Counted from the first letter of the stretch, positions 7,549-16,434 are shown. The stretch: 64,000 nucleotides of DNA from Bacteroidota bacterium (GCA_018266055.1 JAFDYT010000008.1:152862-216861), one strand, 5' to 3'. Numbers and translations: made by a program. The notes: generated by a model not told the origin, from the letters alone.

Positions 7549-8664
7549 GTGTCTGTAGCCTTCTTCGATCAGTTGTTTCTTTTGCTTATCAATGGCGGCA
7601 TTGTGCTTGGGTTGTTTGTGGTGCTGCTTATTAATAATAAGGGCGCCAGGAAAACCAGGGCTAACTTCTTTCTTTCGGTGCTGCTCGTTGCATTTATTTT
7701 CAGCATTGTTCACCTGCGCTATGCCGGGCAGGTGATGGATCACTTCTCGCTCAGGTCATTTAATGCCGGTGACCCCACGTTTTTGTTGATCGCTCCTTTG
7801 CTATCGTTTTACATCGACGAGCTGACCGGCAGACGCGTGACGTTTTCGATCAGGTCGTTGCTTCACTTTGTGCCGTTTGCCTTCATCGTGGGGAGTTATT
7901 TCTCATTCAATTCCATGGAGGGAGAAAATTCGGTGATCGGGTTTATCCGTAGCCACCCGCGTGTACCCATTATTATTTTCTGGATCATGATGGTCGTTCA
8001 GTTTTCGTGGTATCAGGTGATGATTCAGCGGAAGTGGCAGGCGTATCAGCAACTGCTGCGTCAGGAAGTTTCGAATACGGAAAACGTTAACCTGTCGTGG
8101 GTGAAATTTTTTATGGCGGTGTTTTTGGTGATCAATGTGTTTTTTCTGGTGGCCTTGTTTACTGCCATTCACTTCGACTATAGTCAGTGGCTGTGGAAGG
8201 CGGCCGGCGTTATCTTTTCTTTGTCGGTGTTTGCGTTGGGATACAAAGGAATATTGCAGCGGGAGATTTTTTATACCGAAGCAAAGCGCGAAGAACTTCC
8301 GACGACGGCATCTCCCAAACCCGATGCGCAGCTAATCGACCAGCTGAAAAGTTTTATGACGGAGAAGAAACCCTTTCTTGATCCGGAACTGACGTTGAGC
8401 AGTCTGGCGAAGGAAGTGAGCATGAGTCGCACGCAACTGTCGCAAGTGATTAACGACGGGATGGGAGAGAATTTTTATGACTTTGTGAATAAATACAGAG
8501 TGGAAGAAGTGAAGCGGTTGATGACTGACCCGTCGGCGAAGAATTTTAATTTGCTGGGCATCGCGCTGGAAGCGGGATTCAAATCGAAGTCTACCTTTAA
8601 TTTGATTTTCAAACGCTTCACCGGGCTGACGCCCACTGAGTACAGGCGCAATATTTCATCCTGA
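7549..8664 (+). CDS. Membrane-anchored AraC family transcriptional regulator
   Basis: The N-terminal ~240 residues form seven or eight hydrophobic segments, and the C-terminal ~100 form an AraC/XylS DNA-binding domain with two helix-turn-helix units. The first is around LTLSSLAKEVSMSRTQLSQVIND; the second is around NLLGIALEAGFKSKSTFNLIFKRFTG, ending in LTPTEYRR, the classic AraC tail. Such 7TM-AraC fusions are common in Bacteroidota and are thought to couple a membrane signal to transcription. The start is uncertain: GTG at 7549 gives MSVAFFDQ, while TTG at 7516 adds 11 residues. It precedes a VOC gene by 18 bp on the same strand and may be co-transcribed with it. Ligand unknown. Confidence 0.88.
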   Translation: MSVAFFDQLFLLLINGGIVLGLFVVLLINNKGARKTRANFFLSVLLVAFIFSIVHLRYAGQVMDHFSLRSFNAGDPTFLLIAPLLSFYIDELTGRRVTFSIRSLLHFVPFAFIVGSYFSFNSMEGENSVIGFIRSHPRVPIIIFWIMMVVQFSWYQVMIQRKWQAYQQLLRQEVSNTENVNLSWVKFFMAVFLVINVFFLVALFTAIHFDYSQWLWKAAGVIFSLSVFALGYKGILQREIFYTEAKREELPTTASPKPDAQLIDQLKSFMTEKKPFLDPELTLSSLAKEVSMSRTQLSQVINDGMGENFYDFVNKYRVEEVKRLMTDPSAKNFNLLGIALEAGFKSKSTFNLIFKRFTGLTPTEYRRNISS

Positions 8665-8682
8665 AAATAAAACCAGAAGTGT

Positions 8683-9084
8683 ATGAGCCTCACGGATCAG
8701 AAGACTACATTTTTTGCCCCGCACCTGGCGTTGAAAAATGTACAAGCTGGAATGGATTTTTATGTCAAAGCGTTTGGCGCCATTGTGTTAAGGAGCTTTG
8801 ATAACTCCGACGGAAGTGTGCATGTGGCGGAAATGGAAATAGAGGGAGCGATGTTTCACCTTCACGAAGAGTCGCCGCACAATCAACAATTAAGTCCCGA
8901 GACGGTTGGCGCAACCACCAACCTGGTCGGAATCTTTACCAGCGATCCCGATAAACATTTCAATCGTGCCGTGGTTGCCGGCGGCAGCGTTTCCAGTGTC
9001 ATGCAGGATTACGAGTACGGGTATCGCCAGGGTGTGGTGACTGATCCGTTCGGCCATCAATGGCTGATTCAGAAAAAGATTTAG
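8683..9084 (+). CDS. VOC family (PhnB/glyoxalase-like) protein
   Basis: The 133-aa protein shows the paired beta-alpha-beta-beta-beta modules of the vicinal-oxygen-chelate fold. It opens with FFAPHLALKNVQAGMDFYVKAFGA and ends with VTDPFGHQWLIQKK, the typical DPFGxxW close of PhnB-like proteins. Candidate metal ligands are His in PHLAL and the acidic residues of VAEMEIEG. Family members include glyoxalase I, dioxygenases and antibiotic-binding proteins, so the substrate cannot be named. It lies between the AraC gene and the ABC exporter on the same strand. Confidence 0.85.
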   Translation: MSLTDQKTTFFAPHLALKNVQAGMDFYVKAFGAIVLRSFDNSDGSVHVAEMEIEGAMFHLHEESPHNQQLSPETVGATTNLVGIFTSDPDKHFNRAVVAGGSVSSVMQDYEYGYRQGVVTDPFGHQWLIQKKI

Positions 9085-9159
9085 AGAAACACGTCCAACA
9101 GGATTTGGGCGGACGATGGGCGAGGTGGTGTGCCATACTATTGTATCAAAAACAAAAGT

Positions 9160-9864
9160 ATGAACCACGAACAAAGCAAAAGTCAAATCCAGCTCACGCG
9201 CGTGAGCAAGTCCTTTCCACTAGCCTCAGGCGATTTTCACGCCTTAAAAAATGTAAGCCTTACTATTCCTTCCGGTAAGCTTGTGGCCATTACCGGAAAG
9301 TCAGGCAGCGGAAAATCTACGCTGCTAAACCTCATTGCCGGTATCGACAAACCCACCGAGGGAAGTGTGTCGATCAACGGAGTGCAGGTAGAAAAACTCC
9401 CGGAAAGCGCGTTGGCTACCTGGCGCGGAAAAAACATTGGCGTAGTGTTTCAATTCTTTCAACTGCTGCCCACACTCACCATTTTGGAGAACGTGATGTT
9501 GCCGATGGACTTCTGCAACAGTTATCCCAAAAAGGAAAGAAAGAGTCGTGCGCTAAGCTTGCTTGAAATGGTAGGCATCAAAGAGCAAGCCGACAAACTG
9601 CCCAGCGAACTGTCGGGCGGACAGCAACAGCGTGCGGCCATTGCACGAGCGCTGGCCAATGATCCGCCCATGATCATTGCGGACGAACCCACGGGCAACC
9701 TCGATTCACAAACGGCGTCGTCCATTTTTGACTTGTTTGCATCACTCACACGCGCAGGCAAAACTGTGATCATTGTGACGCACGAGCGCGATTTCAGCGA
9801 ATACTTCGGGCACGTGATCGCGATTGCCGATGGTGAAATTGTAAAAGAAGTGATTCACGCTTAA
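9160..9864 (+). CDS. ABC transporter ATP-binding protein (MacB/LolD type)
   Basis: Walker A GKSGSGKST, a Q-loop (VVFQFFQLLP), the signature LSGGQQQRAAIARAL, Walker B MIIADEPTGNLDS and the H-loop TVIIVTHE are all intact, giving a functional ATPase of the LolD/MacB/FtsE group. I start at ATG 9160 (MNHEQSKS); a start at 9130 would add ten residues of atypical sequence. The gene is followed after 9 bp by a large FtsX-domain permease, so the two form one exporter. Transporters of this group move lipoproteins, peptides or drugs, or perform mechanotransmission. The substrate is not evident. Confidence 0.92.
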   Translation: MNHEQSKSQIQLTRVSKSFPLASGDFHALKNVSLTIPSGKLVAITGKSGSGKSTLLNLIAGIDKPTEGSVSINGVQVEKLPESALATWRGKNIGVVFQFFQLLPTLTILENVMLPMDFCNSYPKKERKSRALSLLEMVGIKEQADKLPSELSGGQQQRAAIARALANDPPMIIADEPTGNLDSQTASSIFDLFASLTRAGKTVIIVTHERDFSEYFGHVIAIADGEIVKEVIHA

Positions 9865-9873
9865 TTGCAAAAA

Positions 9874-12273
9874 ATGAAAACAAGACATAATAAGATCTTC
9901 CGCGACCTCACGTCCGATTATTCTAAAAACCTGATGTTGGTGTTAGCCATCGCCATTGGGGTGTTTGGCATTGGTGCAATCCTTGGCGGCTACTCGGTGA
10001 CCAAACGCGAAATGACTGACAATTACCTTAGTACTCATCCTGCTTCGGCTACCATTGAAATGGAAGAAGATATTTCCCGCGGCATGGTGGATAGTGTAAA
10101 GGCAATGCCGGGCATAGCCGAAGCAGAACGTCATGCGACGGTGGTGGCGCGGATGAAGGTAGGAGAGAAGTGGTTTCCGCTGCTTTTGTTTGTGATCGAT
10201 GATTTTAAAACAAAGAAGACGAATACTCCCTTTTATATTTCCGGCGAGCGTGAACCTTCGCCAAGTGCGATGCTGGTAGAGCGAACGGCGTTGGTGGTGA
10301 TGAAAGCAAAGGAAGGTGACGAGCTTGAAATCAAAACTCCGCACGGGCATCCGCAAAAAGTAAAACTATCGGGCACGGTGCATGATCCGAGCCTCGCGCC
10401 AGCGTGGCAGGAGCAGTCGGGCTATGGTTACATCAGTCTTTCTACACTGCATGCGTTGGGCGAAACACAAGGATTTGATCAACTGCGAATTCGCGTCAGC
10501 GAGCAGCCGTTTTCAAAAGAGCACATTTTGGTGGAAGCGAAAGGAGTCGCGTCGCGAGTAACGCAAAAAGGATATCATGTGCACGAGATTCAGGTGCCGC
10601 CACCAGGCAAGCACCCGCATCAGGGACAGATGACGACAGTGATGTCGATCTTTATTACGTTTAGCTTTCTGATTCTAATCCTTGGGTCTATCCTTGTGTC
10701 CACCTCTATGGCTACGCTCATGGTAAAGCAAGTGAGGCAGATCGGCGTGATGAAGACCATCGGCGCAAACTCATGGCAGATTGGTGTGATGTATCTGATG
10801 ATGACGCTTGTGCTTTGTATACTGGCATTGCTGATTGCGATACCGCTGAGTCGGCTGGCTGCTTCGGTATTTTACCATCAGTTGGCAGTGCTGTTAAACC
10901 TGGAGATTCGGGATAACACCATTCCAAACTGGGTGCCACTTCTTCAGATAATTGGTGGCATTGTGATTCCACTGATAGCCGTTGCCTTTCCGGTGATTCG
11001 TGGCAGCCGTGTTTCGGTGCGCACAGCGCTTGACAATCACGGCGTGCTGGAAAAGCGAACAGCAACTAATTTCTGGGCGGTCAGGTTTTCCCGGATTTCA
11101 TTTTTGAGTGAGACCTTTCGACTGTCGATACGCAATGTGTTTCGTCAGCGGGCGCGCATGATGATGACACTGGGTTTGCTCGCGGCCGGTGGCGCTATGT
11201 TCATGACTGCTCTGAATGTGTCTGAAGCATGGGACAATAACCTGAAGCGCATTTATTCACAACGGTTGTACGATCTGGAAGTAAAACTTAATCAACCGCT
11301 GAAAGCGGATTCGTTGCTTAACAAAATAAGAAGAATACCAGGAGTGACTGTAGCCGAAGGATGGAGCCATTCGCCAACAGCCATTAGCAAAGGAGAAGCT
11401 ACTGAAGTAACTCAGACTTATCCTGACAAAGGCCACGGAAGTTTTACCATTCAGGCGATGCCACTGCCCACAAGGCTGTTAAGTCCTACGGTGAAAGAAG
11501 GTCGGTGGCTTGCCAACCCCGACGCGGCGGAAGTGGTACTCAATCAAAATGCAAGAGGAGGGTACAAACTTGGCGACCGTATTTCACTGGCGGTTTATGG
11601 CAAGCCTACCGCGTGGACCATTGTTGGGTTTACGGAAGACGTTGGCTCGCCAGCCATGGCGTACACATCGTACGATTATTTTTCGACTCTTACTCAAACA
11701 CAAGGTCAGGTTAGTATGCTTCGCATTGCGTATGCGGATCGCTCGCGACAAAATGCCGAACTTAAAAATCTGGAGATCGAAAATTTGCTGCAAGCGGAAC
11801 AGATTTCGGTAAGCGCCGCTATTCCTGTATGGTTATTGCAAAATGCGATTGCCGCGCACATGAAAGTGATGGTCAACTCGCTGATGGCCATGGCGGTGTT
11901 AATGGCATTGGTAGGAACACTCGGCCTGACGGCCACCATGAGCATGAACTTACTGGAACGCACGCGCGAAATAGGAGTGATGCGCGCGATTGGCGCAACG
12001 CCGGCTACAATTAGAAAACTGGTAGTATGGGAAGGACTGTTCACCGGCGGCCTTAGCATTTTCATTGCCATCGTCTTGGCGTTAGTACTTTCTACTTTTT
12101 TCGGACGGTTCATTGGCAACATGGCGTTTCGCACGCCGCTTACATTGACCGTGTCAGTAAGCGCCATGGCGATGTGGGTGGCGTTGATCATCATCGGATC
12201 GTATGCTGCCACGCTTTATCCGGCTAGAAGAGCAAATCAGATCACCACTCGTGAAGCGTTGTCGTATGAATAG
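9874..12273 (+). CDS. ABC transporter permease with two FtsX domains
   Basis: At ~799 aa this is a fused permease. It has an N-terminal TM helix (about 15-40), a periplasmic region, a first FtsX block of three helices with VRQIGVMKTIGANSWQIGVM, a short linker, and then a second TM plus periplasmic domain and a second FtsX block with LERTREIGVMRAIGATPATIRKLV. The two EIGVM/KxIGA coupling-helix motifs are diagnostic. It is the partner of the preceding ATPase and resembles the DevC/YbbP class of export or lipid/protein extraction permeases. ATG 9874 (MKTRHNK) is preferred over TTG 9865. Confidence 0.9.
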   Translation: MKTRHNKIFRDLTSDYSKNLMLVLAIAIGVFGIGAILGGYSVTKREMTDNYLSTHPASATIEMEEDISRGMVDSVKAMPGIAEAERHATVVARMKVGEKWFPLLLFVIDDFKTKKTNTPFYISGEREPSPSAMLVERTALVVMKAKEGDELEIKTPHGHPQKVKLSGTVHDPSLAPAWQEQSGYGYISLSTLHALGETQGFDQLRIRVSEQPFSKEHILVEAKGVASRVTQKGYHVHEIQVPPPGKHPHQGQMTTVMSIFITFSFLILILGSILVSTSMATLMVKQVRQIGVMKTIGANSWQIGVMYLMMTLVLCILALLIAIPLSRLAASVFYHQLAVLLNLEIRDNTIPNWVPLLQIIGGIVIPLIAVAFPVIRGSRVSVRTALDNHGVLEKRTATNFWAVRFSRISFLSETFRLSIRNVFRQRARMMMTLGLLAAGGAMFMTALNVSEAWDNNLKRIYSQRLYDLEVKLNQPLKADSLLNKIRRIPGVTVAEGWSHSPTAISKGEATEVTQTYPDKGHGSFTIQAMPLPTRLLSPTVKEGRWLANPDAAEVVLNQNARGGYKLGDRISLAVYGKPTAWTIVGFTEDVGSPAMAYTSYDYFSTLTQTQGQVSMLRIAYADRSRQNAELKNLEIENLLQAEQISVSAAIPVWLLQNAIAAHMKVMVNSLMAMAVLMALVGTLGLTATMSMNLLERTREIGVMRAIGATPATIRKLVVWEGLFTGGLSIFIAIVLALVLSTFFGRFIGNMAFRTPLTLTVSVSAMAMWVALIIIGSYAATLYPARRANQITTREALSYE

Positions 12274-12280
12274 AATGACC

Positions 12281-12700
12281 ATGAGAAAGATTCTCTTCCT
12301 AAGCTGCAGCGTGATGCTAACTATCATGGAAAGCAAAGCTCAGGGTGTACTGACGATTGAGGCAACAAATTTTAAGAATGAGAATGGAGTGGCCATCGTT
12401 CAGCTTTTCAGAGAAACGGATGATGTACCTAAGAAACCCTTTCGCCAGGCGACGGGGAAGATCTTCGCAGGCAAGGCCACAGTGGCGTTTGCAGATCTTC
12501 CTTACGGAGATTACGCGGCTATTCTTTTTCACGATGAAAACGCCAACGGTATTCTGGATCACCGGTTTGGAATTCCCAATGAGCCGATGGGTTTTTCCAA
12601 AGGTTGGTATCTATCCCTTTTTTCCGGTATGCCGACGTTCAAGAAACTCAGGTTTGAGTTTCGTGAAAATAAGCTGAGGTATGAAGTCGTGATCCGCTAA
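12281..12700 (+). CDS. DUF2141 secreted protein
   Basis: The product has a signal peptide (MRKILFLSCSVMLTIMESKAQG). A single beta-sandwich-like DUF2141 domain follows, with GVAIVQLF at its start, AFADLPYGDYAAILFHDENANGILD in the centre and GIPNEPMGFSKG near the end. The D-x-N-x-N-G-x-L-D loop looks like a calcium-binding dockerin-like loop and is conserved in this family. Possible starts are 12266, 12275 and 12281; the first overlaps the permease gene by 8 bp, implying coupling with the ABC exporter. Function is unknown for the family. Confidence 0.85.
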   Translation: MRKILFLSCSVMLTIMESKAQGVLTIEATNFKNENGVAIVQLFRETDDVPKKPFRQATGKIFAGKATVAFADLPYGDYAAILFHDENANGILDHRFGIPNEPMGFSKGWYLSLFSGMPTFKKLRFEFRENKLRYEVVIR

Positions 12701-12718
12701 CGCAGACAACAAAATCAG

Positions 12719-12755
12719 AGGCTTGGAATTTCTAACTTTGTAGAGTTCCAAGCCT
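12719..12755. promoter_or_regulatory. Inverted repeat enclosing a TAnnTTTG -7 box
   Basis: A 9-bp perfect dyad (GGCTTGGAA at 12720-12728 and TTCCAAGCC at 12746-12754, extended by A/T) encloses TAACTTTG at 12733-12740, an exact match to the Bacteroidota -7 consensus. The next start codon lies 6 bp downstream. It could be the terminator of the DUF2141 gene, an operator over the promoter of the following gene, or both. No clear TTTG -33 box is present. Confidence 0.45.
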
Positions 12756-12760
12756 TTGTC

Positions 12761-13138
12761 ATGAATAAAAAGATTCCGTTCGCTTTTGTATTGGAAGAAC
12801 TCGACCGGGTGCAGCCGTATGTGAGGCCGATGTTCGGGTGCTATGCTATTTATGTGAGAGAGAAGTTGATGTTGATTTTGCGCGACCGCGCCGATCATAC
12901 CGACGACAACGGAGTGTGGGTGGCGGCTTTGAAAGAACATCACCCAAGCCTGAAAAAAGATTTCCCCTGTCTCAGGTCCATCCGTTTATTTGAGTCGGCC
13001 GAGACCGTGTGGCAAAATATTCCAAAGGAAGAAGATGATTTTGAAGAGCTCGTGCTTAAAGTCTGCGGATTTATTGTGAAAGGCGATCCTCGTATTGGCA
13101 AGATACCAAAGCCCAAAAAAAAGAAGGCAAAGAAGTGA
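12761..13138 (+). CDS. Small TfoX-like protein of unknown function
   Basis: The 125-aa cytoplasmic protein has the RPMFGCYAIYVREKLMLILRD segment that resembles the N-terminal domain of TfoX/Sxy (MFGGxGxY...). It then has a helix-rich region and a Lys-rich tail (KPKKKKAKK) likely to be disordered or nucleic-acid-binding. TfoX-type competence regulation is not established for Bacteroidota, so I give no function. It has its own -7 box directly upstream and is convergent with the S41 peptidase gene, 8 bp apart. Confidence 0.65.
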   Translation: MNKKIPFAFVLEELDRVQPYVRPMFGCYAIYVREKLMLILRDRADHTDDNGVWVAALKEHHPSLKKDFPCLRSIRLFESAETVWQNIPKEEDDFEELVLKVCGFIVKGDPRIGKIPKPKKKKAKK

Positions 13139-13146
13139 ATAACGGC

Positions 13147-14580
13147 TTAGTTCGTGGCGATCATTTTCAAGGCAAACTCCATTACGGTATCTTTTTTATT
13201 CATCCAGTCGTCGAGCGAGATGGTGATGGGGTAATCCGGTACTGTTCCCCGGCCTTTGTTTTTGGCAGGATCAACGGCATTGGTGTATTTCTGCAATGGA
13301 ATAGTGACGCGAAGCCCTGCCTTTATCGTCGCCGTAGGTATTATTCCGCTCGTGTTTCCGATAAACCCACCGCCGCTTTCTTCGCCCACCACGATAGCTT
13401 TTTTGTTGTCAGCAAGGATCGCGATCAGGTCGCTGCACGACGACATGCACAGCCCGTTGGTGAGTAGTAAGGTTTTGCCATTGAAGTTGTTCTTCGCCGG
13501 GGATTGAAGTTTGTAATAATCAAACTCGTGGGTCATCCATATTTTTCGCCACCGATACGAACCGTCAACGTACCTTGGCTTTTTGTAGAAGAGTCGTTTC
13601 ATCCCTGTGATTTCTTTTGCAATGGATTCTGTCACTTCAATTTTCTGCCAATACCGGAAGGGTTTATCAAAAAAGTATTTGGCAAGGTAGGCAGCGTTGC
13701 CATCGGTGCCGCCGGTGTTGAAGCGCAAGTCAACGATCAGGTTTTTGATCTCGTTGCGCTTTAGGGTTTTAAAAGCCGACCGGATAAACTTCCTGAAGTC
13801 CTGATGATGTTGTTTTATTTCTGTTTTGGAAAACGTATGAATCGAAAGGATGGCTGCCTTATCTCTGATCATCAACTCAAGCGGCTTTTCATACGCCGCC
13901 TCTATTGATTTCCGTGAAGGAAATGTTTCCTTTGAAACCCCACTGACCGAAATTGTTTCTGTCGATACTGCATTTTTGACCGTCATTTTAAAATGCTCCG
14001 TTGCCTCAATTATTGTTTGATACCAGAAAGCAAAACGATGATTCAGAAGTAAGACCTTGCCGGTTTGGTTGTAGCCATCCATGGGAATGGAATTCATCAA
14101 CCTGCGGAGAATCTCTGCCACCGGCTTTCCGTTGATGGCAATTATTTCTGCTTTTAGAGGGACGGAGTGATTTGATGAATAATTTTTTGTGATATAAACG
14201 CTTCTCTTATCGTCAATATATACGTCAAAGGGAAGCAAGGTTTTTGTTTTATCAAGATAGTCGCTGTATTCTTTTGAAAGAGCAGCCCCGGTGTGGAGAC
14301 ATCTGATTTGCGCGTACAACAGTTTTAGCTTTCGATAGAAATCGAGCTCGGTTAATGAGTCCGTGAGGGTGGCAAGGGTGGAGTCAATCAGCAGATCAAA
14401 TCTTTCTTTTGTGGTGTACCGATAGAACCCCGGATGCTTTTCGGCAGTGCCGTGCATCACATTCTTAATCCATTTCCTGACACTGTCGGCGTGATACTTT
14501 CGGCCGGGGTTAAACGTGGTGTTTTGCGCGTGCAGGAAAGAAAAGGAAACAAGAGCAAGAGCGAAAAGTAAGCAACGCAT
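13147..14580 (-). CDS. S41 family (C-terminal processing-like) peptidase
   Basis: A signal peptide (MRCLLFALALVSFSFLHAQ, start at 14580, not 14634) precedes a tricorn/CTP-like protein. The S41 core shows NLIVDLRFNTGGTDG (substrate-binding strand with the oxyanion Gly pair), then LLTNGLCMSSCSDLIAIL with the nucleophile serine, and GEESGGGFIGNTSG after it. A PDZ-like segment lies around KAEIIAINGKPVAEILRRL. It is predicted to be a periplasmic or outer-membrane-facing serine protease without a lipobox. Residues 30-120 contain the N-terminal helical domain of the family. Substrate unknown; not in an operon. Confidence 0.88.
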   Translation of the reverse strand: MRCLLFALALVSFSFLHAQNTTFNPGRKYHADSVRKWIKNVMHGTAEKHPGFYRYTTKERFDLLIDSTLATLTDSLTELDFYRKLKLLYAQIRCLHTGAALSKEYSDYLDKTKTLLPFDVYIDDKRSVYITKNYSSNHSVPLKAEIIAINGKPVAEILRRLMNSIPMDGYNQTGKVLLLNHRFAFWYQTIIEATEHFKMTVKNAVSTETISVSGVSKETFPSRKSIEAAYEKPLELMIRDKAAILSIHTFSKTEIKQHHQDFRKFIRSAFKTLKRNEIKNLIVDLRFNTGGTDGNAAYLAKYFFDKPFRYWQKIEVTESIAKEITGMKRLFYKKPRYVDGSYRWRKIWMTHEFDYYKLQSPAKNNFNGKTLLLTNGLCMSSCSDLIAILADNKKAIVVGEESGGGFIGNTSGIIPTATIKAGLRVTIPLQKYTNAVDPAKNKGRGTVPDYPITISLDDWMNKKDTVMEFALKMIATN

Positions 14581-14704
14581 GAGGTGTTTTATAAACAGGA
14601 TGATTCCAGGGCAAGAATAGTTCAAATTCGTCAAAGCGCAGGCAATGCTTGATTAGACATCCCATTTTAAGGGTTTAAAATAAATAACATTCCCTTAGTT
14701 GTAT

Positions 14705-14753
14705 TACTAATATAATTAGTATTACTTCGCTGAATACTAAATAAATTAGCGAA
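14705..14753. promoter_or_regulatory. Two dyads directly upstream of an orphan gene (candidate operator)
   Basis: A perfect 17-bp palindrome, TACTAATATAATTAGTA (14705-14721), is followed by a second dyad TTCGCT...AGCGAA (14726-14753) ending at the start codon. A third ACTAA half-site lies between them. The region is very AT-rich. Such stacking is typical of an operator over a promoter, but no -33/-7 pair is clear. Confidence 0.4.
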
Positions 14754-15122
14754 ATGAAAACTGTTAAATCTGCCTTATTGGGGTCAAAAAGCCTGATTGA
14801 CACCAATGCTGACGTATTGCTGCTGCAACTCAAGGAAATCATTAAAGAACATCGCGCCCTCATCATTACCCGCATGCTTGGCGAGTTGCCTACCTATCTG
14901 GACTACAAATTTCACTACAAGGCTGACAAGGACACGCTTATGAAAATAAAGGAAAGTCTGTTGTCGCTCAAGAACCACGGGGTGGACTTAAAGTTCTACG
15001 AGAATGTAGTTCAGCAACTGATGAATCGCGCTCAGGTACATCTTACCAACGAGCCGTTTTACAACGAGATCGACGAGGTGCTTAAGGTATATACACTATC
15101 AGCAAGCCTACGTGTGATGTGA
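14754..15122 (+). CDS. Helical protein of unknown function
   Basis: The 122-aa, nearly all-helical cytoplasmic protein has heptad-like stretches (VLLLQLKEIIKEHRALIITRML, then KDTLMKIKESLLSLKNHGVDL). It has no signal peptide, no membrane segment and no recognised motif. The two upstream palindromes suggest tight or self regulation. It is convergent with the SET-domain gene, 10 bp apart. Could be a small regulator or sequestration protein; unproven. Confidence 0.6.
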   Translation: MKTVKSALLGSKSLIDTNADVLLLQLKEIIKEHRALIITRMLGELPTYLDYKFHYKADKDTLMKIKESLLSLKNHGVDLKFYENVVQQLMNRAQVHLTNEPFYNEIDEVLKVYTLSASLRVM

Positions 15123-15132
15123 TTCGGACTGG

Positions 15133-15555
15133 CTATTTCTTGCGGAGCTGATTCCGGATTTTTCGCTGCAGGGCCCAGAACTCCCGACCGTATCCCACGA
15201 AAAGCTCTTCACCTTTTTTAATATGGCGTGTTGCTTCGATAAAACATTTCTTTCCTTCGCTTACATATTCGCAGTTGTTGCTGAGTCCGGGCAGCTTTAC
15301 AAATCCGCGGGCGTCGTTGGCGTAGCGCCCAAAAGTTTTGATAGAAGGTTCCGCATCAATGACGGCGTTGCGCGTAATGTACATGAGGTACCCGTTATGG
15401 CCGTCGAGGTGCTTCACCTCTTTCCACTTTCGCAGCTTGCCCTTGTATTCTACAATACGCGTTCCTTTGGCGATTTCCTTTTTAGTAAAAAGACCTTTGC
15501 CGGCATTCGGCAGCGTTGATTTTTTGATGAATAGATGTTTCTCCAGTAAAGGCAT
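15133..15555 (-). CDS. SET domain protein (putative protein lysine methyltransferase)
   Basis: The ~140-aa protein is essentially a bare SET domain. N-SET shows GKGLFTKKEIAKGTRIVEYKG, the middle has GRYANDARG (the NH(S)/NDA-type AdoMet-binding segment), and the C-terminus has IKKGEELFVGYGREFW (the GEEL...Y catalytic tyrosine motif). Bacterial SET proteins methylate lysines of chromatin-like or ribosomal proteins, but no target is evident here. I use the ATG at 15555 (MPLLEKH), not 15591, since the extra 12 residues are not domain-like. Confidence 0.85.
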   Translation of the reverse strand: MPLLEKHLFIKKSTLPNAGKGLFTKKEIAKGTRIVEYKGKLRKWKEVKHLDGHNGYLMYITRNAVIDAEPSIKTFGRYANDARGFVKLPGLSNNCEYVSEGKKCFIEATRHIKKGEELFVGYGREFWALQRKIRNQLRKK

Positions 15556-15727
15556 ATGAAGTCCTGTATTGAATTGCAAAGCTAATCGCAATTGTGATTA
15601 AGGCTCATTCTTCGTCGATAAAGAAACTTCGGTTTGACGTTGTCGGATTCAGCTTAAAGATTGTCGCAATCATACTCCATGGGAAAACGAAACGTTCGCG
15701 TACCTTGTAGAGATAAAAATTCACCTC

Positions 15728-16324
15728 ATGCGAAAAATTGTAGTCGGATCATTTATCACCTTAGACGGCGTGATGCAAGCAGCTGGCGGACCGGAAGAGG
15801 GTTTTAATTATGGTGGATGGAGCGCCCCATACTACGACGAAACTCTTGATCAGATTGCGGAGAAACAAAAGCAACCTGCCCGAGACCTCCTTCTAGGTAG
15901 AAAGACTTTTGAGATCTTTGCCTCCTTCTTTCCTGACCACGAAGAGATATGGCCCGGTGTCAATAGCGTCACCAAATACGTGGTGAGCAGCACATTGAAA
16001 GAATCTGATCCGATCATGGCAAAGTGGAAGAATTCAGTGATTTTGAGAAGTGTAGACGATATCAGAAAAGTAAGGCAAACGCAGGGATCCGAAATTCAGG
16101 TACATGGCAGCGGCAAGCTCGTGCAGACTTTGCTTACCCACGATCTGGTAGATGAATTGTGGTTGCTGATTCACCCGATTACGCTTGGCACTGGCAGTAA
16201 GTTGTTTGATGGCGGTGCGATCCCCGCCGCTTTTAAATTAGCAGAGAGCACAGCCACACCCAGTGGTGTAATTGCAGCTCATTATCTTAGGGATGGTAGT
16301 ATAAAAACAGGCATGATGGGTTGA
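15728..16324 (+). CDS. Dihydrofolate reductase family (RibD C-terminal-like) protein
   Basis: The 198-aa protein has the DHFR/RibD_C Rossmann-like fold: start KIVVGSFITLDGVMQAAGG, then LLLGRKTFEIFASFFP, IQVHGSGKLVQTLL (NADPH phosphate-binding loop) and DELWLLIHPITLGTGSKLFDGG. It is a NADPH-dependent reductase family common in Bacteroidota and distinct from folA and ribD. The substrate is unknown. It has its own intergenic region and is followed by tRNA-Ser on the opposite strand. Confidence 0.88.
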   Translation: MRKIVVGSFITLDGVMQAAGGPEEGFNYGGWSAPYYDETLDQIAEKQKQPARDLLLGRKTFEIFASFFPDHEEIWPGVNSVTKYVVSSTLKESDPIMAKWKNSVILRSVDDIRKVRQTQGSEIQVHGSGKLVQTLLTHDLVDELWLLIHPITLGTGSKLFDGGAIPAAFKLAESTATPSGVIAAHYLRDGSIKTGMMG

Positions 16325-16347
16325 CCCATTCACCCTTAGAAACTTTG

Positions 16348-16434
16348 CGGAGAGGGAGGGATTCGAACCCTCGGTACGGTTGCCCGTACAACGGTTTTCG
16401 AGACCGTCCCATTCGGCCACTCTGGCACCTCTCC
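16348..16434 (-). tRNA. tRNA-Ser (anticodon CGA)
   Basis: Reverse complement gives a class II tRNA of 87 nt. The acceptor GGAGAGG pairs with CCTCTCC, with discriminator G. The anticodon stem ACGGT/ACCGT has loop CTCGAAA, so the anticodon is CGA and the codon read is UCG. A long variable arm (TTGTACGGGCAACCGTACC) and T-arm GGTTCGAATCC follow. CCA is not encoded (next bases are C, A, A). The long variable arm confirms serine. Confidence 0.97.

Noticed and set aside
11706-12212. 168-aa open frame opposite the FtsX permease gene
   Set aside because: It is an antisense frame of a well-conserved permease; low-complexity and without any motif.
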